A stretch of 64,000 bases of DNA. Origin: Isoetes taiwanensis (Eukaryota; Streptophyta; Lycopodiopsida; Isoetales; Isoetaceae). The position numbers were made by a program, and so were the translations under genes. The notes below the pieces were generated by a model that saw nothing but the letters and a program-made list of their open reading frames with translations, was not told the DNA's origin and did not search any database. Where the stretch lies: positions 2,874,567 through 2,938,566 of the forward strand of contig JAJEKV010000028.1 in the NCBI GenBank assembly GCA_021234155.1, written 5' to 3'. Below are positions 1 to 9,352 of the stretch, in pieces; the first letter of the stretch is position 1, and each line of letters begins with the position of its first letter.

Positions 1-2300
1 ATATTATCCTTGTTGCGATCGAGATCTGCTAGATTCATTCCCCATTTTTTGAGCCACATCTCAACATCTGCATACCATCCCTTGTCTTGGCTACTCACAA
101 GGGCCTTAGGGGGCAAACTATCCTGTTCTGACTGGGCTTTTATTTTGCGCACATAAATAAGAAGTCTATATAATGCTTCCAGTTCCAAGGGGAGCATGCC
201 ACATTCCACTAACATCATATCATACGGTGTCTGCATCTTAGCCCCTAACTCTGCATGGAAAAATTTCTTCTGTACCTTTTCTACCTTCTTCCAACTCTCT
301 AGCGAGAGCCCCGGCCCCCATATTTCACAACCATACAATAATACTGACTGCACTAGGGAGATATATAATGTTTTTCTCAAACTAAAATCCCATATTTCTG
401 CTTGATGGCATTTCCGCTGCATAGCATACAGGGCCTTTAGTCCCCCATTGACCCGCTGCTCAACTGCTTGGTTCCAATTAGGACTCTTATCGACTATCAA
501 ACCAAGGTATTTATAGTTTTCCACAATATCAAGCTGTTCGCCCTTGTAGTAGAAAGCATATTTGTCCACCTTGTTTGCCCCAAAGACTACCACCTTTGTC
601 TTAGCCATGTTCACTTTCATATCCTTGCTATCACGTATGAGGCAAGTTTATCTAGGTGTTTTTGCATTCCCAAAGACACTCTTTGATAATAGTACTACAT
701 CATCAAGATATAAGAGCAGTAAAATAGCATCCCCGACTAGAGTAGCGCCGTCACCCCCAAAGTGAGTAGTCCAATCCTCCAACTCGCCTCTACTAATAGC
801 CCAAACAATGTAGGGAGACAAGGGACATCCTTGTTTAACCCCGATATTATTTGTGACCAGATCCGGGCATCTCGAGATAAAGGAAATGATAGCTGGACTA
901 AAACCTTCTCATATAGGACCTTCACTGCACCTGAAGTTCTCGTGGGGACCCCAAGTGCTTCTAATCTTTGCCATAAGAATTTTCTCCGAACCATGTCGAA
1001 AAGCCTTGGTGAAATCCACAAATGTGGCAAACAATGGTTTTTCGTGCCTCCCCATCAATCCATCAAACATCTAAGCCGCCAAGTGATCAATAGTAGACTT
1101 GTTTTTTGGAAACCGCTTGCCCCTTGCTCTTACATCATGCTCTTTCAGCCCAACTACTTATTTTATCATCAAGGATGGTGGCAAACAATTTGAAAAGAGG
1201 TCGCTAACCATTATCATACGATAATTGTTGGGGTCATCACATCTCCCGCTTTGTGCAAGGGGACTACTCTATTCACCGCCACGATGGTGGAAAGCCCTCC
1301 TTCATGACAAGTTAAACAATGTAACTAGGGCATCTATTACAGATGGGGCCGCCCCACTTAAACATCTCCAAAACCAGCCCATGAGTATCACGCTTTTCCA
1401 TATGATAGCTTTTGTAGCCCCTTTAAAATGTCTTCCATGGAGAATTGCAAGATATTGTATCATCGCGGTAACATCGCCTTGTACCCCATCCATACCCGAA
1501 TGCAACATAACCTACGACTTGTTGTATTAACAACTCGCATCAAGAGGAGTGGCATGCTTCCCTTTTGACCTCATCCCTGTTCCTTAATCTTTTCGGATCT
1601 CAGAATCGGGCCTTCTTCAACCATCATTCTGTGTTTCTTGAGCAAGTGCATCCGTTTTTTCACCTTGACCAATTTCATATACTCCCTTTTTGTGCTTTGC
1701 TTACAACTCCCACGTGCTTGCTTATATTGTTGCCTCTTTTCTTTGCATTCTGCGTCAAACCAAGAATTACATGGTAGCCCCAATTGCCTTCTTCTAGAAG
1801 AAAACATTGTTTTGCGCTTCTTCAACAAGATCGACAAGAGTAAATCACTTATCCCCTTGGCATTTATGGCCATTGAACGTTACTTATATGTTCCTCACAT
1901 ATCTCCTGATATGTCTCACTTTTACCTTTGTGCATCTGTATACCTTGATGTTGGGGAGGCATGCTGCACCGGGGATTTCCTTTCATATAAATTTCCATAA
2001 ACAATGGCACGTGGTCTGATTCAGTACGTAGGTCTCCTACAGAAAAATGCTTGACCTCCTTAGCAAAATCTGCACTTGCAATGGCAAAATCTACCACACT
2101 TGCATCTCTACAAGTTCGTAATCCTGTGCCTGGGAATTTATCAGTACCATTAAACACTAGCAGATCCAGCCCACTACACATATTTAGTAGATGGTGCCCT
2201 TGCGGATTTGCCCATGGAGCTGTGTCCTGTGACAGCCTAGACCAACTGAGGGGATTAAGACAATTCGCATCGCCTAACATTTCTAACCGTGATGGCATCA
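1..2300 (-). pseudogene. LINE-A ORF2, distal part: endonuclease end, linker, reverse transcriptase
   Basis: Read on the minus strand in broken frames. At 2304-1864 the end of an exonuclease/endonuclease/phosphatase-fold domain is visible, with the late SDH signature (GDLRTESDHVPLFM). At 1873-1571 the linker typical between EN and RT is visible (WFDAECKEKRQQYKQA). At about 1030-737 come RT pieces (DMVRRKFLWQRLEALGVP and a degraded GCPLSPTLFGL block). Below about 560 the thumb and C-terminal region can be followed (NYKYLG, SVLLYGCEIWGP). Frames change repeatedly between these blocks and there are many stops. It would nick DNA and copy LINE RNA if intact; this copy cannot. The family assignment is firm, the exact frame junctions are not. 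Confidence 0.75.
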
Positions 2301-2305
2301 CCATG
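2301..2305. repeat. Copia target-site duplication, left copy (CCATG)
   Basis: CCATG directly precedes the 5' LTR start TGTTGTAG and is repeated exactly after the 3' LTR at 7886-7890. Five base pairs is the usual Ty1/Copia duplication length. Confidence 0.9.
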
Positions 2306-2944
2306 TGTTGTAGTTGTCATGTAATAATTGTGAGTGATATTCTATTCTAATCTATGAGAAGCAAAGGGCGTGAGATTAGAGCAAAGGGCATGTTAAATGG
2401 TGTCATGTTATACAAAGCTTTGGAAAGACCTATGAGAAGCAAAGTCAAAGTCAAAGTCAGGGTCAAAGTCAAAGTCAAAGTCAAAGTCAAAGTCAAAGTC
2501 AAAGGTGGCGGGCACCCCCTACCCGGGTGTTGCTGGGCTCGCTAGAAACACACAGACACCCCCTGCCCGCCACTTAGGGTTTGTGTTGACCAGTCAAAGT
2601 CAAAGTCAACTAGGGCCGAATTTTAAGGAAGGCAAGTCTATCTACTCCCCGATTTTTAGGCAAGTTGGAGAACTTTCTATATGAAGGGGATGCACAATTT
2701 GACAAGTGGATGCACCCGGATTGGAAGGTAAATATGGAGATAAATACTGGAGTAATGGATAGACAGGTGAGCTTACAGGTTGAGAGCTGAACGCAGGAGT
2801 TGTATTTTGTAAAAGGTTCTTGGATGAGTGACCATATTTTGGCTTCATGAACCTAAGCTTTTATAAGCCTTGTATATAAAGTTGTCTAGCAAATTTGGTG
2901 AATAAAGCTATTGTTATAATCGACTATTTCGAACAATTTCTACA
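2306..2944 (+). repeat. Copia 5' LTR
   Basis: 639 bp, starting TGTTGTAGTTGTCATG and ending CAATTTCTACA. It matches 7277-7885 almost throughout. It is 30 bp longer than the 3' LTR mostly because of a longer GTCAAA hexamer run. It should carry the promoter and the RNA start and polyadenylation signals; I do not place these exactly. Confidence 0.9.
2441..2504 (+). repeat. GTCAAA hexamer tandem array inside the LTR
   Basis: About ten GTCAAA units with one GTCAGG variant. The 3' LTR has only about four units at 7420-7445. Further GTCAAA pairs occur at about 2594 and 7534 in the respective LTRs. Confidence 0.9.
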
Positions 2945-2946
2945 AG

Positions 2947-2959
2947 TGGTATCGTGAGC
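2947..2959 (+). promoter_or_regulatory. Copia primer binding site (tRNA-Met-like)
   Basis: TGGTATCGTGAGC lies 2 nt after the 5' LTR. It resembles the common plant Copia PBS TGGTATCAGAGC, complementary to the 3' end of initiator tRNA-Met, with changes in its second half. Confidence 0.75.
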
Positions 2960-2963
2960 TAAG

Positions 2964-3960
2964 GTGACTCGTGATGTCAACCAGATTCGTGCCAATTTGC
3001 TAGCAACGCTGAAGTGTTTAAAGGTGACACCGGTTTTCAAATTTGGAAAGAAGGAATTGAATCTGCTTTTAAAGTTTGAAAATCTTTGGGGCTTAATTGA
3101 TGGCAAGACATTTGCCATGGCTACTTCTCGCGATCCCCCGCTAGATCTGGCAACCGCGCAGTACTAATCCGTGAGGTGGTCCCACTAAGAGTGCAAGTGC
3201 AAGTTCGGGTGGTGAAAGCTCGGGTGGTGGATCCGTTGTTGGTGGAGGTAGCTCGCTAATTCAAACCGATGCCACTAAAATAATGGAGGCCCAAGCCATT
3301 ATTATGAGCAAGGTAGGAACCGCTTTGAAATTAAAATTGAGAGGTAAACAACCAAAGGAGATGTGGGAATATATGATTAAACATTTTGAAATCAAGAGTT
3401 CATCCCAGATAGATGTTTTGGAAAAACAACTTAGAAGACTTAAGTTGTTTGAAAAAGACAATATAACTGAGTTTATGGAGAAATTTGAGTCCATAATTGC
3501 AGACTTAGAAGGTGCAGGATCTATTGTGAATGATCAAAATCAAATTCTCAGACTTAGCCAAGTCGGGCTCATAATTCTCATTTAGCTACACTAATTAGGA
3601 ATGTGGCTACTAGCAAAGAGCATGCTTTAAAAATGATTCAAACAGAGTTTGAACAGACTCGAAGGGGTTTTGATGATGAAGAGCAATCACCAGAAGTACT
3701 ATTCAGTGGGAAGTTTAAAAAGGTGTAAGTACTTCCAAATCAAGAAAGATAAAATAGGGCCATGTTTTAAATGTAATGGTGTATGGTCATTTAAAAGCAA
3801 ATTGTACTTTTGAGGGCAAGGTGTTCAAGTGTTTTAACTGGATGGTAAAGGACATTTGGCTTCAGAATGTCCAAGTCCTAAATCTTCATCCGGAAGAGGG
3901 AGAGGTCGCCGGCTTAACCGGAGGCGTGGGGGAGAGGGAGGTTTCAAACCAAGTATGAAC
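2964..3960 (+). pseudogene. Copia gag, broken
   Basis: Capsid-like (UBN2-type) sequence runs from about 3283 to 3540 (MWEYMIKHFEIKSSSQIDVL followed by LRRLKLFEKDN). A CCHC-type zinc knuckle remnant follows at about 3760-3845 (CFKCN, then GHLKANC, then FKCFN). The frame is broken near 3560-3590 and again around the knuckle. In an intact element this protein packages the RNA. The first segment (2964-3167) resembles the usual Copia gag N-terminus, with KFGKKELNLLLKFENLWGLI. Confidence 0.75.
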
Positions 3961-4039
3961 TGGGTAAAAGAGGAAAGTATTGAAGAAGCTAGCAAGAGAG
4001 ATGAAATTTTTGAGGTAACGCGGTAATCATGTCTCAAAT

Positions 4040-5200
4040 AATGTTCTTACTTCAAAATCTTTGCATGACAATTTTGTGTGATAGATTCAGACCGTAAAAA
4101 AGTGTAGTCTTCAAGCCAAACCGCTTCAAAATTGTGTAAAGAAAGTTGGGCATGTACGCTTGGGAGATGGTGGAGGCAAAGCAGATTAAGGATGTTGGTG
4201 TTTTAGAAATCTTTGATTTACAAGGGAAACCCGTTAAACTCAAAGATGTGTTGTGTGTTCCCGGACTAGTAAGAAATTTGATTTCAAGAAGTCAACTTGT
4301 TGATCTTGGTTACAAAGTTGTATTTGAAAAACCGAATGTACTATTTTTCATGATAATGAAATCAAGTTCGCTGGCAGACGTGTTGGTAACTTGTTTGGTT
4401 TTCCATACCATGTTCCATGTCTAAATTCCATTGAATGTACTTCCAAACAAGTTTGGCATACTAGGCTTGGACATACAAATTTCAAGAATCTTGATGCTCG
4501 AAAAGAGAGGGTTGATCACCATGACTTCAAATAAGGAAGAGAAGATTTTAGGCCGGTTGTATGCTTGGAAAGCGCGACTAGACAAATCTTTAAGAAGTCA
4601 AAACACGTGTCAAAAAGAATTTTGGAGTTAATTCACACGCATTTGTGTGGGCCTATAAATGTAACTAGTATATCCGGGTTACAAGTATTTTATGACTTTT
4701 ATTGATGATTTCAAAGAGAAGAGCTAATTGCTATTTATTGAAATCAAAAGATCAAGCTCTAGATGCTTTTAAAATTTTTGTTGCTGAAGTAGAGTTGGAA
4801 ACCGGAGCAAAGATCAAATGTATCGATCCGACATGTAGGTGGTGAATATCCGCCGATGAATTTAAATGGTTCTGCGGCATCCAAAGGTATTAAAAGTCAA
4901 CTTACATGTCGGTGATTCTCCACAGAGAATGGAGTGGCAGAAAGAAAAATAGAACCTTATTAAATGCAAATGATCTATGTTGAAGTATTCAGATTGCCAA
5001 ATTTTTATGGGATGAGGCAATCAAAACCGCAGTTGTTTATTCAAAACAAAGTTGCCTTCAATGAGTATAAATGGAGCCATACCTGAAATGCTATGGTCGT
5101 AAGGCACCATCTTTTGAAAAATTTAGAACTTATGGTTGTTTGGCTTTTGCATGTGTTCCGTAAGAATTAAGGAAAAAGCTTGATGATCGATCTTATATCT
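4040..5200 (+). pseudogene. Copia protease and integrase core, broken
   Basis: The protease active-site region is seen as VIDSD at about 4076-4090, where an intact enzyme has DSG(A/S); the glycine is lost. It is followed by LKDVLCVPGLVRNLISRSQL at about 4231-4290. The pre-integrase zinc region (VWHTRLGH) is at about 4450. Integrase blocks follow in shifting frames: a GYKYFMTFIDDF block near 4675-4710, a SDRGGEY-like block near 4825-4850, and an ENGVAERKNRTLL-like block near 4926-4960. Stops and 1-2 nt shifts interrupt nearly every block, so no integrase can be made from this copy. Confidence 0.75.
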
Positions 5201-7230
5201 GTTATCTGGTAGGCTATGATGAAAATTCAAAGGGATATAGATTATACAATCCAGCTCAAAGGAAAATAATTATTAGCAGAGATGTGGTATTTTCTGAAAA
5301 TCAGTTTTACAGAACTATTCCTAAAGTAAATACAGCAGATGGCAAGGAAGCTATGAATAATCAAAAGGAAACTAATAGTCTACATGAAGAGTCAATTAAA
5401 CTTGAAGGAAATACTAGTGTAGATGGTCAGACTAAGGTTACAGACTTTAGTGATGATAATGATGAGGTAGAACAAGTAGAAGAACCTGCAAATGGGACTG
5501 AAAAACCTGCAGAAAATACTCAACATATACATGAAGAAATAGTGGAAAAACCAAAAAGGAAAAGAAGAACTGAAGCACAAATGCTACAGGATGAAAATAA
5601 GGATATTGCATTATTTGGAAGGGATGTTCATGGCAGAAGTAAAAGATTGCTGGAAAGTGAGGGGGAAATAAACACAGTATTTGATATTCTAGTGCTAGAA
5701 AATGAAGAGGCTCCAAAAAGTTATAATGAGGCTATAAGTGGAAAAAATAAAGATGACTGGAGGAAAGCTATGGAAGATGAGATGAACTCATTTCATAGAA
5801 CTAATACTTATATACTTGTGGACAGACCGAAAAGTAAAAAATGTTGTAGGAAGCAAATGGATATACGTAATTAAACTTGAGCTGATGGGAAATCCGAAAA
5901 TACAAAGCTAGACTTGTTGCTCAAGGATTCACTCAAAAGCAAGGTCAAGACTTTGATGAAACATTTTCTCCATTAGTAAAGATTAATAGTCTTCAAATGT
6001 TGTTAGCTATTGCAAATTCTCAAGACTTAGAGATTCATCATATGGATGTCAAGACAAAGATTTTTAAATGCTAAATTGGAAGAAGAAATTTATCTAAAAC
6101 CAGCTCCGGATTTGACAAAATTGAAGGTAAGGTTTGAAGTTGAATCGAAATGTATGGGTTAAAACAGCTCCTAGAGAATGGTACAAATGTATGGATGGCT
6201 ATTTGCTTGAACAGGATTTGAGAAGTTTCGCGGTGATGGGAATCTATATAGATTTAGAAGTGGAGATGAATGGTGTGTGATTGGCCTATATGTAGATGAT
6301 AATATTATGGTAATAAAGGCAAGAATATTCTTTTGCATTGTAAGAATATTTTGAGTAAAAGATTTCAAATGACTGATTTAGGAGAACTCAAGAGGTTTTT
6401 GGAATTGAAGTCAAGCAGGACAGGACAAACAAGACTTTACTCTTAAGTCAACAAACACATATTACTAATATGTTAAAAACTTTTAAAATGCGTGGATTGT
6501 AATGTTGCGATACTCCATTAGTACCGGACAATGTAATTTCGTAAGATATGTGCCCAAAATCTGCTCAGAGGTGAGGCAAATGGAAAGAACTCCATACGAT
6601 CTTTAATTGGTTGTCTTGCTTATGTGGCTAATTGTACAAGGCTAGATATTTCCTTTGTCGCCAATTTATTAAGCGCATATAATAACAATCCCGTGTAGCT
6701 CATTGGATCACAAGAAAAAAAGAATTTTGAGGTATTTAAAGGGTTCCTTGAAGTTGGAATTATGTACAATCCAGCTAAACTTGAACTGAAAGCATATTGT
6801 GATTCAGACTCGGGAGGAGATTTAGATCAAAGAAAATCCACTTCGGGTTATTTAGTCATGTTAGGTGGGGCACCTGTAGCCTGGAAGTGCAAAAAAAAGC
6901 AAGCCTAGCATAGCCGCCGGGCGCAGAGGTCTGAATACAAAGCAGTACCGCTTAGTAGCAAAGGAGTTGATTTGGGAAAGAAGACTCTTAGCGTAATTGG
7001 AAACCCACGTAATAATCCTACCGCTATTTACATCGGACAATACCAGCTTGCATAGCTATGTCAAAAACCCCGTTCTTCACGAAAGAACAAAGCACATTGA
7101 AATGGAAGTCCACTTTCTTAGAGACATGGTGAAGAAAACATGCTACAAATGATATATGTTGCAACGGATGGACAATTAGCTGATATTCTCACCAAGGCAC
7201 TTACAGCCAGCAGGTTTCTCAAGTTAAGAA
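5160..7230 (+). pseudogene. Copia integrase C-terminus, reverse transcriptase and RNase H, broken
   Basis: An open segment (5284-5874) covers the variable acidic linker and the start of the RT (PKSYNEAISGKNKDDWRKAM). Downstream, broken frames show the MDVKT block near 6043 and the catalytic LYVDDNIMV near 6282. RNase H blocks follow: the CDSDSGGD motif and KSTSGYLVMLGG near 6800-6865, and HERTKHIEMEVHFLRDMV near 7080-7130. The YVDD catalytic motif is intact but stops and shifts before and after it make the enzyme non-functional. Confidence 0.8.
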
Positions 7231-7266
7231 CAATAATCCAAGATAATCGTAACCGCTTATTACATG

Positions 7267-7276
7267 AAGGGGGGAA
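7267..7276 (+). promoter_or_regulatory. Copia polypurine tract
   Basis: AAGGGGGGAA sits immediately before the 3' LTR start TGTTGTAG, the position expected for the plus-strand DNA primer. Confidence 0.85.
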
Positions 7277-7885
7277 TGTTGTAGTTGTCATGTAATAATT
7301 GTGAGTGATATTCTATTCTAATCTATGAGAAGCAAAGGGCGAGATTAGAGCAAAGGGCATGTTAAATGGTGTCATGTTATACAAAGCTTTGGAAAGACCT
7401 ATAAGAAGCAATGGCAGTAGGTCAAAGTCAAAGTCAAAGTCAAAGGTGGCGGGCACCCCCTACCCGGGTGTTGCTGGGCTCGCTAGAAACACACAGACAC
7501 CCCCTGCCCGCCACTTAGGGTTTGTGTTGACCAGTCAAAGTCAAAGTCAACTAGGGCCGAATTTTAAGGAAGGCAAGTCTATCTACTCCTGATTTTTAGG
7601 CAAGTTGGAGAACTTTCTATATGAAGGGGATGCACAATTTGACAAGTGGATGCACCCGGATTGGAAGGTAAATATGGAGATAAATACTGGAGTAATGGAT
7701 AGACAGGTGAGCTTATAGGTTGAGAGCTGAGCGCAGGAGTTGTATTTTGTAAAAGGTTCTTGGATGAGTGACCATATTTTGGCTTCATGAACCTAAGCTT
7801 TTATAAGCCTTGTATATAAAGTTGTCTAGCAAATTTGGTGAATAAAGCTATTGTTATACTGACTATTTCTGGAACAATTTCTACA
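7277..7885 (+). repeat. Copia 3' LTR
   Basis: 609 bp, TGTTGTAG to CTACA. Outside the hexamer tract I count only a handful of differences from the 5' LTR by eye (for example near 7335, 7590, 7715 and 7858-7871). Confidence 0.9.
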
Positions 7886-7890
7886 CCATG
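7886..7890. repeat. Copia target-site duplication, right copy (CCATG)
   Basis: Exact repeat of 2301-2305, directly after the LTR end CTACA. Beyond it the LINE-A endonuclease resumes. Confidence 0.9.
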
Positions 7891-8397
7891 ATCACTACTG
7901 ATAGCTGCCTGTTTATTGGCAATACGCCCATTAAAATCTCCAATCAACAGAATGTCCCCCAAAGGTGCAAGAGCAACCACATCCTGTTCTAAATAATGAA
8001 ATGGGTCATCACGGTCTACATCCCCTGAGTTATAAGTTGGTGATTCTCTGGGAGGGAAGTAGCATCCTGCAACAAAAAGCTTTCTGACTCTACCCGGTAT
8101 CTCAATCCAAATGTATTGTTTTGACACTCTATGATTTACAACTTTAATAAAATGAGCAAATTTTGTGCGTATGTAACATCCAATACCTCCGTATCCTTTG
8201 AGCCTCCAGCCCTTGTGATTCCATACTGAGGTGACAATTGAAAAATCATTGATTTCTGGAAGACCGCGCCCTTCGTGTTCCCCCGTTTCAAAAAAGAAAA
8301 CCAGATCTAATGCTTCGAGAACATCACCCATTGTGGCTATGTCGGTTAGCTTCAAAGTATTGATGTTCCATGCTCCTATCCTGATAGTCTCAAATCC
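7891..8397 (-). pseudogene. LINE-A ORF2, N-terminal endonuclease, cut by Copia
   Basis: Minus-strand EEP-type endonuclease. It begins IRIGAWNINTLK a few codons after the ORF1 stop, continues through a conserved GGIGCYIRTKF strand and reaches the metal-site motif GDFNGR (LLIGDFNGRIANKQ). It ends where the Copia element interrupts it. The usual N-terminal glutamate region is seen as ETGEHEG. No ATG lies between the ORF1 stop at 8398-8400 and the endonuclease start. The remaining endonuclease (2300 downward) is in a different frame once the Copia is removed, so the copy also carries an independent frameshift at or near this site. Confidence 0.85.
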
Positions 8398-8919
8398 CTA
8401 TTCGGTGTCTGTTTGCACTACCACCTCCCTGTTTTTCCAGAATGCCTTTTTCCCTGCCATTCTTGCCTCCTTCATTATCTGCACCTGTATTTTATGATCC
8501 TGGAGTTGCTCCTTGGTTAAATCCTCATTGATCCACACATTTTTTCCCTTTAACATTGCTCTTTTCCTTAAAACAGTGGCTCGACAATCCCTGTTATAGA
8601 ACTTAATGATTACATGACATGTCCATTCACCTTTCTTTCCTACGCGAAAAGCGTCATGAATGCCGCTCTCCTGAATTTCCATGTGTTCACTCAAGTAATC
8701 ACAAACCTTCTGCTTAGTGTCCTCTTTATCTTCCTCTGGCAGTCCCACAATTCTCAGATTCAATGCCCTGTTCCTCTGGTCTTGTAATTCCATAAAAGAT
8801 GCCAACTGCTGTTTGATTTCAGAAATTGAGTCCTCACTAGAACTTACATTTTTTTCTGTATTATTCACATCCGACTCCTTGCAATAGACTTGTTCTAATT
8901 TATTTTGGGTTTCATCCAC
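8398..8919 (-). CDS. LINE-A ORF1, RNA-binding protein (L1-type), N-terminus missing or replaced by repeat
   Basis: The protein has a coiled-coil-like stretch (DETQNKLEQVYC to ISEIKQQLASFMELQDQRN). Next comes the start of the L1 ORF1p RRM (NLRIVGLPEEDKEDTKQKV) and the C-terminal domain (DAFRVGKK, CHVIIKFYNRDCRATVLRKR, WINEDLTKEQL). In L1 elements this protein trimerises and coats the LINE RNA. The frame is open here and ends in TAG at 8398-8400. ORF2 follows in the same frame directly after this stop. Upstream, the frame runs into a GGGA repeat that codes only Pro-Pro-Ser-Leu runs, so the true start is not visible. Confidence 0.8.
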   Translation of the reverse strand: MDETQNKLEQVYCKESDVNNTEKNVSSSEDSISEIKQQLASFMELQDQRNRALNLRIVGLPEEDKEDTKQKVCDYLSEHMEIQESGIHDAFRVGKKGEWTCHVIIKFYNRDCRATVLRKRAMLKGKNVWINEDLTKEQLQDHKIQVQIMKEARMAGKKAFWKNREVVVQTDTE

Positions 8920-8920
8920 A

Positions 8921-9006
8921 GAGAGAGAGAGAGAGGGAGGGAGGGAGGGAGGGAGGGAGGGAGGGAGGGAGGGAGGGGGGGGGGGGAGGGGAGGGGGAGG
9001 GAGGGT
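8921..9006. repeat. (GA)n/(GGGA)n simple repeat with G-run
   Basis: GAGAGAGA passes into repeated GGGA units and a run of ten or more G. Because it lies at the 5' side of LINE-A ORF1 it may be part of the 5' leader or a later expansion. Confidence 0.9.
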
Positions 9007-9299
9007 GAGAGAGGGGCTAAGGAGTAAGTAACGAAACGAAGCGAGAGAAAGATAAAAGATGGTAATGGAAAAAAGAGGGGATATAGCTATGCTCGACAAG
9101 GCTGGAAAGATAATCCAGAATGGGATAAAGGAGGGTCCACATAAGGTTGTGGTCGAACCTGATAGTCAATGGCAGATAGGCAGTCATAGGAAATAGGTCA
9201 CTTCTAATGAACAGAAGCTGAGGTAAAGGAAAAGGTAATACTTAAATGGAACGGAAAATAGGTCTCAAAATACTTAAATGGAATGGCAATAAAAAAATC

Positions 9300-9352
9300 G
9301 GGGAAGGGGGTGGAGGAGGGGGGAGAGAGAGAGAGGGAGGGAGGGAGAAGAA
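9300..9352. repeat. Second G/GA-rich simple repeat
   Basis: A purine-rich run (GGGGGTGGAGGAGGGGGGAGAG, then GGGA units). It lies 300 bp from the first GGGA array and may mark the LINE-A 5' region. Confidence 0.7.

Larger units (their letters stand above)
2306..7885 (+). mobile_element. Ty1/Copia LTR retrotransposon, structurally complete but coding-defective
   Basis: About 5.58 kb, plus strand, with 5' LTR 2306-2944, a primer binding site at 2947-2959, gag, protease, integrase, reverse transcriptase and RNase H in Copia order, a polypurine tract at 7267-7276 and 3' LTR 7277-7885. LTRs begin TG and end CA. The element is flanked by the 5-bp duplication CCATG and sits inside the LINE-A endonuclease. 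The LTRs differ only at a few positions plus a variable hexamer tract, which implies a recent insertion, yet the internal region is full of frameshifts and stops. It was therefore probably mobilised by proteins of another copy, or the sequence contains errors. Confidence 0.93.
1..9099 (-). mobile_element. LINE-A, non-LTR retrotransposon split by a Copia insertion
   Basis: A minus-strand LINE read from right to left. ORF1 lies at about 8919-8398, the endonuclease starts at 8397, and the endonuclease end, linker and reverse transcriptase continue from 2300 down to base 1, so the 3' end is outside the window. A Copia element occupies 2306-7885 inside the endonuclease. The domain order ORF1, EN, linker, RT is that of L1-like LINEs. 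The 5' limit is uncertain because the sequence runs into a GGGA simple repeat at about 8921-9006; I extend the element to 9099 only because the reading frame stays open. ORF2 is broken by several frameshifts and stops, so this is a dead copy. Confidence 0.8.

Noticed and set aside
8920-9099. Pro-Pro-Ser-Leu repeat N-terminus for LINE-A ORF1
   Set aside because: It is the GGGA simple repeat read in frame; the known ORF1 domains start only after it.
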